From Jiangella endophytica (lineage in GTDB: Bacteria > Actinomycetota > Actinomycetes > Jiangellales > Jiangellaceae): a stretch of DNA of 64,000 nucleotides. The position numbers and the translations under genes were made by a program. Positions 1-7,893 of the stretch are shown here, in pieces (the first letter of the stretch is position 1; every line of letters starts with the position of its first letter). The notes below the pieces were generated by a model. That model saw only the letters and a program-made list of their open reading frames with translations. It did not search any database and had not been told where the DNA came from. The stretch is taken from NCBI RefSeq assembly GCF_003427025.1, contig NZ_QVAI01000004.1, positions 372,001-436,000 on the forward strand, in the 5' to 3' direction.

Positions 1-40
1 CACGGCAAGAATGCACCCTGTGGCGAGCCCGGGCGCTACC

Positions 41-46
41 TATCGT
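41..46 (+). promoter_or_regulatory. Candidate leaderless -10 box
   Basis: TATCGT fits the actinobacterial TANNNT -10 pattern and lies exactly 7 nt before the ATG at 54. No purine-rich ribosome-binding site precedes that ATG. The layout suits a leaderless transcript starting at the A of the start codon. No good -35 is visible. This is inference from spacing only. Confidence 0.35.
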
Positions 47-53
47 GGCCGCA

Positions 54-1739
54 ATGATCCGGATCATCACCGACCAGAAGGCGGCCGACGCGGAGCGGAG
101 CGAGGGCCGCGACGTGTGGTCGGCGCCCGCCGCCGTCGAGGCGCTGGCGATCCTCGGCGTCCCCGCCGTCGTCCACGACCTCGCCGACGGGCCCGGCTGG
201 AGCCAGGCCGCCGCGCCCGTCCTCGTCGTCGACGCACCCGGCGACGCCACCGCCGCGGCCCTGCTCGCGTGGACGGCGGACGGCGGCGGCCTGGTGGTCT
301 GCGGCCACGACCCCGGCTGGACGGGGATCGCCGCGACACCCGCGCCGGACGAGGCGGTCGTCCAGGCCGGCGCCGACCGGCTGCGGGCGTTCGGCGGCTG
401 GGCGCTCACCGTGCCCGACGGCGGCAGCGCCGATGCCCGCTGGGCCGACGGCCGCGCCGCCGTCGTCCGGATACCGCACGGCCGCGGCACGATCACCGTC
501 GTCGGGCCGGACCTGTGGCACACGCTGGTGCGGATCACCCAGGGGCACCCGGTCCGGGCCGACGGCGTGCCCCCGGCCGACGGCTCGGCGCCGGTCGACG
601 ACGGGCTGCTGAAGTGCGACGACGGCATCGCGCTCTCGTGGGCCGAGGACCGGACGGTCGTCGGCGACGCCCCCTACGAGCACGTCCATCCGCCCGCCCG
701 CAGCCTGCCGTTCTTCGGCACCGCGCAGGCCGATCGGTGGCGTGAGGTGCTGCTGCGGCTGTTGCTCGACGCCGCCGGTGACACCGTCGTCCCGCTGGTC
801 GCGCCGTGGCCGGACGGCGCGCCCGCCGCGGCACACGTCAGCCACGACTCCGACGCCAACGACGACCCCTCCGCCCGCGCCGCACTGGACGCGTTCGCCG
901 CCACCGGCATCCCGGTGACCTGGTGCTTCCTCTACCCGGGCGGCTACTCGCAGGCGGTCTACGACGAGGTGGTCGCGGCCGGGCACGAGCCGGGACTGCA
1001 CTACAACGCGATGCTCGACACGCCGGACTGCACCTGGGGCTTCGACCGGCTGCGCGACCAACTGGCGTGGGCGGCCGACCGGGTGCGCGGCGCGGCGATC
1101 GTCACGAACAAGAACCACTTCACCCGCTGGGAGGGGTGGGACGAGTTCTACCTCTGGTGCGAGCAGCTCGGCCTGCGGGTCGACCAGAGTCACGGCCCGA
1201 GCGTCCAGGGCGCCATCGGGTTCCCGTTCGGCACCTGCCACCCACACCACCCGCTGGCCGGCGTCGAGCACGGGAACCGGCGGCTGGAGGTGCTCGACCT
1301 GCCGCTGCAGACCCAGGATCTCTGGTTGACCTGCACGAGCGAGGTCCGCGACGCGTTCGTCGCCGAGGCTCTGCGCCGGCACGGCCTGGTGCACCTGCTC
1401 TTCCACGGCCAGCACCTGCAGCACCACGCCGAGGTGCGCGCCGCGCTGGCCGAGACGGCCGCCCGGCTCCGCGCCGCCGGCGCCGCCTTCCACACCAGCG
1501 TGGCGCTGGCCGACTGGACGCAGCGGCGCCGTGCGCTGCGGGTCGACGCGAGGGCGGTGCGGGACGGCGCCGTGACGATCACCGTCGACGGCGGCTCCGG
1601 CGTCGACGGCGTCGCGCTGCTGCTCCCGCCGCACCTCGTCCCGGCCGGTGGCGAGCGGCACGAGCGGGTGGAACGCTACGGCCGCACGTTCACCCAGGTG
1701 CACCTCGACGGCCCCACCCTCCTCCTGGTCGCGGCATGA
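54..1739 (+). CDS. NodB-like polysaccharide deacetylase family protein
   Basis: A 561-residue protein. Residues about 1-250 form an alpha/beta region rich in strand-loop-helix patterns, resembling a class I glutamine amidotransferase-like fold but with no recognisable catalytic triad. Residues about 260-490 look like a NodB/polysaccharide deacetylase barrel: HVSHDSDAND stands in place of the usual TFDDG motif, and HEPGLHYN resembles the HxxxxH metal site. A short beta-rich tail follows. No signal peptide is visible, so a cytoplasmic enzyme acting on a small glycan or amide is inferred. The frame stays open to the left edge, so a start outside the window is possible; ATG 54 was preferred because of the -10-like box 7 nt upstream. 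The stop overlaps the next gene's ATG (ATGA), indicating an operon with the aminotransferase. Substrate unknown. Confidence 0.7.
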   Translation: MIRIITDQKAADAERSEGRDVWSAPAAVEALAILGVPAVVHDLADGPGWSQAAAPVLVVDAPGDATAAALLAWTADGGGLVVCGHDPGWTGIAATPAPDEAVVQAGADRLRAFGGWALTVPDGGSADARWADGRAAVVRIPHGRGTITVVGPDLWHTLVRITQGHPVRADGVPPADGSAPVDDGLLKCDDGIALSWAEDRTVVGDAPYEHVHPPARSLPFFGTAQADRWREVLLRLLLDAAGDTVVPLVAPWPDGAPAAAHVSHDSDANDDPSARAALDAFAATGIPVTWCFLYPGGYSQAVYDEVVAAGHEPGLHYNAMLDTPDCTWGFDRLRDQLAWAADRVRGAAIVTNKNHFTRWEGWDEFYLWCEQLGLRVDQSHGPSVQGAIGFPFGTCHPHHPLAGVEHGNRRLEVLDLPLQTQDLWLTCTSEVRDAFVAEALRRHGLVHLLFHGQHLQHHAEVRAALAETAARLRAAGAAFHTSVALADWTQRRRALRVDARAVRDGAVTITVDGGSGVDGVALLLPPHLVPAGGERHERVERYGRTFTQVHLDGPTLLLVAA

Positions 1740-2977
1740 GCCGGCTCGCCGTCGACGGCGGTACGCCGGTGCGCACGCGCCCGCTGCCCACCGTCCTCGA
1801 CCCGGCCGGCCGGACGTTCGGCGCCGAGGAGCGCGCCGCCGTGCTCGAGGTGCTCGATGGCGCCGTCCTCAACGCGTCGTGCGGCGGGCCGTGGCTGCCC
1901 GATCTCGAGGCGACGATGGCGCGACTGCACGGCGGCGGTCACGCCGTCGCGAGCTCGTCCGGGACGGCGGCGCTGCACCTGGCCGTCGCGGCGATCGACC
2001 CGGAGCCGGGCGACGAGATCGTCACCACGCCGCTGACCGACTTCGGCACGATCGCCGCGATCCTCGCCCAGAACGCCGTCCCCGTCTTCGCCGACGTCGA
2101 CCCGCTGACCGGCAACCTGGACCCCGCCTCGGTCGAGGCGTGCCTGTCGCCGCGGACCCGGGCGATCCTCGTCGTGCACCTGTTCGGCGCGGCGGCGCCG
2201 GTCGCCGAACTGCGGGCGCTGGCCGGCCGTGCCGGCGTCGCGCTGATCGAGGACTGCGCCCAGGCCTACCTCGCCCGCCCCGCCGCCGACGCGCCGCCGG
2301 TCGGCACGTACGGCGCGGTCGGCTGCTTCAGCCTGCAGCAGTACAAGCACGTCACCGCCGGCGACGGCGGGCTGTGCCTCACCGCCGACGCGGCGCTCGC
2401 GGAGCGGATGCGGCTGTTCGCCGACAAGGCCTGGCCGCGCGACCAGGGCCGCTTCCACCAGTTCCTCGCGCTGAACTACCGCATGACGAACCTCACCGCC
2501 GCGGTCGCGGCCGTCCAGCTGCGCCGGCTTCCGGACGTGGTGCAGCGACGGCGGCTGCTGGCGGCCCGGCTGCTGGCCGCGGCCGGCGACCTGCCCGGCG
2601 TCCACCTCCCGAACCGCGCCGACCTGCACGCCTGGTGGGTGCTGCCGCTCGTGGTCGGCGGCGGCAACCGGCGCTGGGCGGCGGCGCTGACGGCGGAGGG
2701 CGTGCCGGCGCACGCGGGCTGGCTCCAGTCGCCCGTCTACCGCTATCCGGCACTGGCCGAGCGGCGCACGTACGGCACGTCGGCGTTCCCGCTGACCAGC
2801 CCGCCGGCCCGGCGGGACTGGACGTACCGGCCCGGCCTCTGCCCGGTGACCGAGCGGCTGATCGACGACACCCTCGTCGTCCTGCCGTGGAACGAGAACT
2901 ACACCGACGCCGACGTCGGCGACATCGCCGCCGCGCTGGTCAAGGTGGCGACCCGCCTCACCACCGGCGGAGCGTGA
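1736..2977 (+). CDS. DegT/DnrJ/EryC1/StrS family PLP aminotransferase
   Basis: A 413-residue PLP enzyme of the sugar aminotransferase family. Visible hallmarks are the nucleotide-loop segment SSSGTAAL near residue 73, the cofactor aspartate in IEDCAQ (D173) and the Schiff-base lysine K204 in SLQQYKHVTAGDGG. Length is normal for the family. Members transaminate keto-sugars, usually nucleotide-activated, or make unusual amino-sugars and cyclitols. It is translationally coupled to the upstream deacetylase-like gene by an ATGA overlap, suggesting both act on one amino-sugar. No nucleotidyltransferase or glycosyltransferase is nearby in the window, so a role in antibiotic or cell-wall sugar synthesis is not supported; a catabolic or salvage role is equally possible. 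Confidence 0.85.
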   Translation: MSRLAVDGGTPVRTRPLPTVLDPAGRTFGAEERAAVLEVLDGAVLNASCGGPWLPDLEATMARLHGGGHAVASSSGTAALHLAVAAIDPEPGDEIVTTPLTDFGTIAAILAQNAVPVFADVDPLTGNLDPASVEACLSPRTRAILVVHLFGAAAPVAELRALAGRAGVALIEDCAQAYLARPAADAPPVGTYGAVGCFSLQQYKHVTAGDGGLCLTADAALAERMRLFADKAWPRDQGRFHQFLALNYRMTNLTAAVAAVQLRRLPDVVQRRRLLAARLLAAAGDLPGVHLPNRADLHAWWVLPLVVGGGNRRWAAALTAEGVPAHAGWLQSPVYRYPALAERRTYGTSAFPLTSPPARRDWTYRPGLCPVTERLIDDTLVVLPWNENYTDADVGDIAAALVKVATRLTTGGA

Positions 2978-2993
2978 CGCTACCCCTCCAGAC

Positions 2994-3064
2994 GTTGATC
3001 TTGGAGTTGTTCGGCATTAGTGCCTGAAATGTCCGTTAGATGGACGAACAACTCCAAGATCAAC
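2994..3064. repeat. 71-bp inverted repeat with 20-bp perfect arms
   Basis: The arms at 2994-3013 and 3045-3064 are exact reverse complements over 20 bp (left arm begins GTTGATCTTGGAG). The 31-nt centre can form two small hairpins, GGCA/TGCC around 3013-3024 and GTCC/GGAC around 3031-3045, giving a three-way-junction-like fold. It is visibly richer in A/T than the surrounding coding DNA. It sits between the convergent genes ending at 2977 and 3093, so it could act as a bidirectional terminator. Arm length, composition and branched centre also resemble a dispersed palindromic (REP-like) element. Confidence 0.8.
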
Positions 3065-3092
3065 TCGGGTGTGCTGGGCGAGAAGCCGGGTC

Positions 3093-4418
3093 TTACGTCG
3101 GGGTGTAGGTCAGGTAGTCGAGCCGCGTGAAGGCGGACGAGCCGGTCGGGCGGGTCGAGAGCAGCATCCGGACGCTCGTCCCCGCGTCCGGGACCCACGA
3201 GCCGGTCTCCTTGCGCTCCAGGTTCGGCGAGTACACCTGCGCCGCCCCGCTGACCGGGAAGGTCTCCGTCGACCAGCTCGACCCGGTCGTGGAGCGCAGC
3301 ACGTGCAGCGAGCTGGAACCGGCGGCCGGCGTGCCGAGCACGAACCGCTCACCGGCGGCGGCGACGGCGAGCTGGGCGTGGTTCTCGTAGGTGCCGAGGT
3401 CCACCGGGCTGCCCGGCAGCGTCACCGAGCCGGCGTTGCCCTGCCAGTAGTAGAGGTGCGACGCGCCGGAGATCATCTTGTAGAACAGGACGTGTGGCCG
3501 ATCGGACCCGTCGACGACGAGGTCGGCCGCGTCGCACCAGTTCGAGACGCCGTCCGGTGACGGACACGACGCCACCATGAAGCGCTGCCCGGAGGGGAAC
3601 GACGCACCGCCGTCGGTCGACCGCCACAGCTGCACGCCGTGGATCGTGGCGCTGCTGCCGGTGTTGAGCACCGTCTGGTTGAACAGCAGCCACACCTCGC
3701 CGCTGGACGTCCCGGGCCGGACGCGCGGGTAGAGGTACGCCTCGTCCACCCCCGGGTTGGCCACGAGCGACGTCGTCTCGGTGTTGGTCCAGGTGTCGAA
3801 CCGGCTGACGTTCAGGCTCCAGTCGGCCTTGCTGTAGGCGTGGTAGATGTAGCGGCGGTCGTTGTCGATCGCCATGCCGCCGTAGTAGCGCTCCGCGCCG
3901 GCCGAGCGCACCGACTGGTCGCTCCACGCGCTGAAGTCGAACGAGCCGTCGCCCAGCCGCGACGCGAACTGCAGCCGCACGAGGTAGACCCGCTCCATGG
4001 ACCCGCCGCCGGCCGACGCGACACCCGGATAGCACTGGCCGCCGGTGTAGCAGGGAACGGTCAGCCACAGCCGGTTGCCGGAGTCCAGCAGCAGCGACGG
4101 CGGCTGGTACACCCACTGGTTCAGCGACACGGCGAGCGTCCAGTTGACGCCGTCGGGCGACTTCCAGATCCGCGACACCCACGGGTAGGACGTGCCGGAG
4201 CCGTCCAGCGTCACCGCATAGCGCCAGCCGTTCGAGTCCTGGACGATCTTGGGCAGTTGCGGGCTGTGCATCGGCGTGACGTTGGTGGCGCCGATGGTCG
4301 ACGAGATGGTCGAGACGGTGGTGGACGACGCGGCGGCGGGCGCGATCGGCCCGGCGACGGCGGTGGTGACGAGGGTCGCGACGGCGAGCGCCGCGGCCAG
4401 CGGACGGGGCAGTCTCAT
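3093..4418 (-). CDS. Secreted BNR/sialidase-like beta-propeller protein
   Basis: A 441-residue protein with a Sec-type signal peptide (MRLPRPL, then an Ala/Val-rich core and AAAS near residue 31). The mature part is rich in W/Y and strand-turn patterns and carries Asp-box-like motifs such as RSTDGGASF and WKSPDGVNW, typical of BNR/sialidase propellers. No complete sialidase catalytic set could be assigned, so enzymatic activity is unproven. The start ATG 4418 has AGGAG 6 nt upstream. It lies 14 bp downstream of the secreted propeller gene at 4433-6787 and is very likely cotranscribed with it. An extracellular glycan-binding or glycan-cleaving role is inferred. Confidence 0.7.
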   Translation of the reverse strand: MRLPRPLAAALAVATLVTTAVAGPIAPAAASSTTVSTISSTIGATNVTPMHSPQLPKIVQDSNGWRYAVTLDGSGTSYPWVSRIWKSPDGVNWTLAVSLNQWVYQPPSLLLDSGNRLWLTVPCYTGGQCYPGVASAGGGSMERVYLVRLQFASRLGDGSFDFSAWSDQSVRSAGAERYYGGMAIDNDRRYIYHAYSKADWSLNVSRFDTWTNTETTSLVANPGVDEAYLYPRVRPGTSSGEVWLLFNQTVLNTGSSATIHGVQLWRSTDGGASFPSGQRFMVASCPSPDGVSNWCDAADLVVDGSDRPHVLFYKMISGASHLYYWQGNAGSVTLPGSPVDLGTYENHAQLAVAAAGERFVLGTPAAGSSSLHVLRSTTGSSWSTETFPVSGAAQVYSPNLERKETGSWVPDAGTSVRMLLSTRPTGSSAFTRLDYLTYTPT

Positions 4419-4432
4419 GACGGACTCCTTCC

Positions 4433-6787
4433 CTAGCGACTGGGGCCCACGACGACGCGCACCGGCGCCGACGTGCTGGGGGCATGGGCGAGGCTGCCCG
4501 CGTAGGTCGCGACCAGCGTGTGGCTGCCCGGCCGGCCCACGTCGGACGCGGCGACGGTGACGGCGGCGGCGCCGTCGCGCAGTTCCCCCGTGGCGACGGC
4601 CGCGCCCGGCGACCCGTCTGCGCGGATCTGGTGCAGGGTGACGGTGCCCTGCGGCTGTCCCGGCGGACCGTCGACGCGGACGGTCACGACCCCCGGTCCG
4701 CCGGCCGACACCGGCCGCAACGGGGTCGTGGCGGTCGTCGACGACGGGGCCGCGGCCACATCGGGCAGCACCCGCAGCAGCGCCCCGCCGCTCCCCCAGT
4801 ACGCACGGTCCGACCCGTCGAAGGCGAGCGTCCGGTAGTAGCCGCTGCCCGGGTTCGCGACCACCTCGACGGTGTCCGTGCCCGCCGGGATGCGCACGAT
4901 CGCGCTGCCGGTGTGCCCGTACAGGTCGCCGCCCGGACCGTCGACCAGGCCGAGCAGCTGACCGCCCGGGAACGCGCCCAGGACGGTCACCACACCGGAG
5001 GCGGGGTCCATGCGGAACCAGGTCCCGTCCGCCGACCCGTACAGGGTGCCGTCGGCGGCGGTCTCCAGCGTGAGGATGCGGGTCGCGCCGGGCACCGGCA
5101 CCACGGACGCGAGCACCGTCGCGTCGTCGGGGTCGACGGTGAGCACGCGGGCGTCGCCGCCGGCGTCGGTATCGTCGCCGTAGCGGGTGGTGCCGGCGTA
5201 GACGACGTCGTCACCGGCCGCGACGGCGAAGAAGTGCTGGTCGCCGGCCAGGCCGCGGAACGACTCGACCTCGTACGTGACCGGGTCGATCGCCGTCAGC
5301 GCGCCGCGCAGCGCTCCGTAGGCGGCCGACGACGCGACCCACACGCGGCCGTCCGGACCGACCTCCATGTCCCACGGCCGGTACTGGTTGTCGCCGACCG
5401 GGCCGAGGTCGCGCGGGTTGGACGCCGGCGAGCTGCCCGGGTTCCACGGCTGCGCGGGGTCGAAGACCGTGACGACGTTGTTGATGTACGAGCCGATGAA
5501 GATCTTGTCGCCGGCCGTGACCATCGACAGGATCTCGCCGGTGCGGCCGGGAGCGACGTTGCCGTAGACGGTGGTGTCGCCGGTGGCCGGGTCGTAGCCG
5601 AACAGCGCGTTGGTCTCGTACGTGCCGCCGTACACCGACCCGTCCGGACCGGACACCAGCGCGGTGATGTTCGTCGGGTTGCCGGGCAGCGACAGCTGGT
5701 GCGTCCACACCTCGCCGGTCGCCGGGTTCCACCGGCCGAGCAGCCCGTTGCTGCCGACGCTGGTGAACCACTGCTGCCCGCCGATCGTGACCGGCCACAT
5801 GCGGGCCGCCGACACGAACGACGGCGGTGTGCCGGTGTCGGTGGTGGCGAGCGTGTCGCCGTCGACGGCGATGATGCTGGTGCCGCCCGCGCCGGTCCCC
5901 GTCACGTAGAAGTCGTTCGGGTCGGCGCCGCCCTGCGGGGCGAAGCCCATGCCGGTGACGCCCGGCACCTCGGCGTCGAACGTCATCGTCGCCGCGTCGA
6001 ACCGGACGATCCGCGCGTCCGGCGTCACCAGCTGCACGTACACCCAGTCGCTGATGCGCACCGCGTTGTAGGCGAAGGAGTAGTGCTGGTACTGCGACGG
6101 CAGCACCTCGGTCGCCGCGCCGGTGGCGATGTCGACGACGAGCACGCTCGCGTCGGTGCCCTGCGCGACCACCAGCCGGTTCGCGTCCAGCACCGCGAGG
6201 CCCTTGGGGTAGGTGCGGGTGGACACGACCAGCCGGACGGCGCCGGTGCCGGGGTCGTACTCGTAGACGCCGGCGCCGGAGTGCACGCCGCAGTAGACCT
6301 TGCCGGTGTACGGCGACACCGTGATGCCGAAGCACATGATGCCCGTGGGCATCGTCGCGACCAGCGCGATCGTGTCGGCGACCGGGTCGTACTCCCAGAT
6401 CTGCGACGCGCTGGACGAGTTCAGCGGGCCGAGGTAGACGTGTCCGTCCGGCCCGGCGGTGACGTGGTAGCCGCCCCAGGCTCCGGGCATCGGCAGCTCG
6501 GTACGGACGGCGCCGGTCTCCGGGTCGACGCCGAAGAACGTGACGCCGTCGCTGGGTGCGTTGTAGGTGCTGCCGTAGAGGGTCGGGTCACCGTTGGCGT
6601 CGTCGGCGAGGACGGTGTCGAGGACGAGGTAGGTGGAGATCGGGATGCCGAGGTTCTCGACGACGCCCGGATCGGACTCGGGCGAGGCGGGCGCGGCCGC
6701 CGCGGGCGCCAGCAGTGCGGTCGCGGCGGCCACGGCCAGCGTGGCGAGGGATCGACGTCGGGGGAATCGTGCACGCGGGAAGGGCAT
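4433..6787 (-). CDS. Secreted YncE/NHL-type beta-propeller protein with C-terminal Ig-like domain
   Basis: A 784-residue protein with an N-terminal basic stretch (FPRRRSLATLAV) and Ala-rich hydrophobic signal sequence ending near residue 33. Residues about 40-680 consist of repeated blades of the type DGxVYxGTxxxxxxxxYDPATGxxxxxG, seen many times, as in YncE/SMP-30/WD40-like propellers. The last roughly 100 residues (from about 685) look like a bacterial Ig-like domain repeat (TVTLHQIRADG, SHTLVATYAG). No catalytic residues are recognised. ATG 6787 has GGAG 6 nt upstream. It is the first gene of a two-gene unit with the downstream BNR-like gene; both are exported. A binding or structural role outside the cell is inferred. 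Confidence 0.7.
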   Translation of the reverse strand: MPFPRARFPRRRSLATLAVAAATALLAPAAAAPASPESDPGVVENLGIPISTYLVLDTVLADDANGDPTLYGSTYNAPSDGVTFFGVDPETGAVRTELPMPGAWGGYHVTAGPDGHVYLGPLNSSSASQIWEYDPVADTIALVATMPTGIMCFGITVSPYTGKVYCGVHSGAGVYEYDPGTGAVRLVVSTRTYPKGLAVLDANRLVVAQGTDASVLVVDIATGAATEVLPSQYQHYSFAYNAVRISDWVYVQLVTPDARIVRFDAATMTFDAEVPGVTGMGFAPQGGADPNDFYVTGTGAGGTSIIAVDGDTLATTDTGTPPSFVSAARMWPVTIGGQQWFTSVGSNGLLGRWNPATGEVWTHQLSLPGNPTNITALVSGPDGSVYGGTYETNALFGYDPATGDTTVYGNVAPGRTGEILSMVTAGDKIFIGSYINNVVTVFDPAQPWNPGSSPASNPRDLGPVGDNQYRPWDMEVGPDGRVWVASSAAYGALRGALTAIDPVTYEVESFRGLAGDQHFFAVAAGDDVVYAGTTRYGDDTDAGGDARVLTVDPDDATVLASVVPVPGATRILTLETAADGTLYGSADGTWFRMDPASGVVTVLGAFPGGQLLGLVDGPGGDLYGHTGSAIVRIPAGTDTVEVVANPGSGYYRTLAFDGSDRAYWGSGGALLRVLPDVAAAPSSTTATTPLRPVSAGGPGVVTVRVDGPPGQPQGTVTLHQIRADGSPGAAVATGELRDGAAAVTVAASDVGRPGSHTLVATYAGSLAHAPSTSAPVRVVVGPSR

Positions 6788-6940
6788 GAGTGCTCCTGAC
6801 GGCCGGGGGACGATTCGGATGAAGCCAGGACGCTTGCCGCGAACCTAGGTGCGCGGCGGGCGGCGGCAACAGCCGGATAGTTGCCCGGCGGACCGGAGAC
6901 TTGCCCCGTTCCCACCCCCGGACCAGGCGTATGCACGGGT

Positions 6941-6962
6941 CACCAGGCGTGCATGCCTGGTG
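6941..6962. promoter_or_regulatory. Palindrome and repeated ACCAGGCGT in the 6788-7002 spacer
   Basis: CACCAGGC and GCCTGGTG flank GTGCAT, giving a 22-bp near-perfect palindrome. ACCAGGCGT occurs again at 6923-6931, a 20-bp shift from 6943. The spacer separates the amidohydrolase stop (7003) from the start of the secreted propeller gene (6787), both on the minus strand. The palindrome may be an operator for the propeller pair or a terminator for the amidohydrolase unit. A weaker CCCCTG/CAGGGG hairpin (6974-7009) overlaps the amidohydrolase stop codon. No function is demonstrated. Confidence 0.45.
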
Positions 6963-7002
6963 GAGCGAACACACCCCTGCTCAACGTGATCATTTCCGGG
7001 GT

Positions 7003-7893
7003 TCAGGGGGCGGAGAAGAAGCGGCGCCAGTTCTCGTGCACGATCTGGTCCTGCACATCGACCGGCAGGGTCGGCAGCGGCGTCCCCGCGACCACGTCGT
7101 TCACCCGGCGCAGCCCTTCCAGCGTCTGCTCGACCGTGGCGCTCGGGAAGTCCGACGCGAACAGCAGCTTGCCGGTCACGCCGTACTCGAACGCCGTCGT
7201 CATCGCGTGCCAGAACCGGTACGGCCGGTAGTGCAGCGCGGAGATGTCAGCCCAGACGTTCGGGGCCTTGCGCATGAGCGCGACGACGTCCTCCTCCCAC
7301 GGGTGCCCGAGGTGCGCGACGATCACCCGCAGCGACGGGAACCGCATGACCAGCCGCTCCAGCAGCAGCGGCTGCGCGTACTCCAGCCGCGCCGTCGTCG
7401 GGAACGTGGTGCCCTGGTGGATGATCACCGGCAGGTCGTGGCGTTCGCAGTACTCGAACACTCCCCACAGCGACGAGTCGCGCGGGTCCCAGTGCTGGTA
7501 CGTCGGCCCGACCTTGAGCCCGCGCAGGCCGAGGTCCTCGACACAGCGGACCAGCTCGTCGACGGCGTCCGGCTCGCCCGGGTTGACCGATGCCCAGCCC
7601 TCCAGCCGGTCCGGATGTTCCCGGACGTAGGAGGCGATGACGTCGTTCGGGACGTCGAACCCGGTCGGCTTGGCGGCCATGCCGAACACGACGACGCGGT
7701 CGGCCTGTCGCGCCGCCGCCCAGTGCTCGTCCGGCGTGGAGTCGTAGCAGTGCAGGTCGAGGTGGGCGGCGTTGGTGAGTCCGCCGCTGCGCTCCAGCTT
7801 GACCAGCTTCGCGGCCAGCGCCTCGCCGGCCGTCTGCTCGCTGATGTGGTCCGGGTACCACATCAGGTGGGTGTGGACGTCGACGACGGCCAT
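7003..7893 (-). CDS. Amidohydrolase-2 family metal-dependent hydrolase
   Basis: A 296-residue TIM-barrel hydrolase. The expected metal ligands are visible: H7 and H9 in DVHTHL, a histidine in VIIHQGTT, another in VIVAHLGHP and the aspartate in FASDFP. This set matches the amidohydrolase-2 group (ACMSD, 2-pyrone-4,6-dicarboxylate lactonase and related enzymes), which hydrolyse lactones or amides or decarboxylate ring-cleavage products. Its start codon overlaps the stop of the upstream AraC-type gene by 1 nt (TGATG), so the regulator and enzyme form one unit. Two further paralogues lie in the divergent operon at 10117-11609, suggesting one shared catabolic programme. Substrate unknown. Confidence 0.8.
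   Translation of the reverse strand: MAVVDVHTHLMWYPDHISEQTAGEALAAKLVKLERSGGLTNAAHLDLHCYDSTPDEHWAAARQADRVVVFGMAAKPTGFDVPNDVIASYVREHPDRLEGWASVNPGEPDAVDELVRCVEDLGLRGLKVGPTYQHWDPRDSSLWGVFEYCERHDLPVIIHQGTTFPTTARLEYAQPLLLERLVMRFPSLRVIVAHLGHPWEEDVVALMRKAPNVWADISALHYRPYRFWHAMTTAFEYGVTGKLLFASDFPSATVEQTLEGLRRVNDVVAGTPLPTLPVDVQDQIVHENWRRFFSAP

Noticed and set aside
4484-6799. Plus-strand open frame of about 770 codons opposite the secreted propeller gene
   Set aside because: Biased Arg/Gly/His composition, no signal or domain; the minus-strand protein has a signal peptide, ribosome-binding site and repeat structure.
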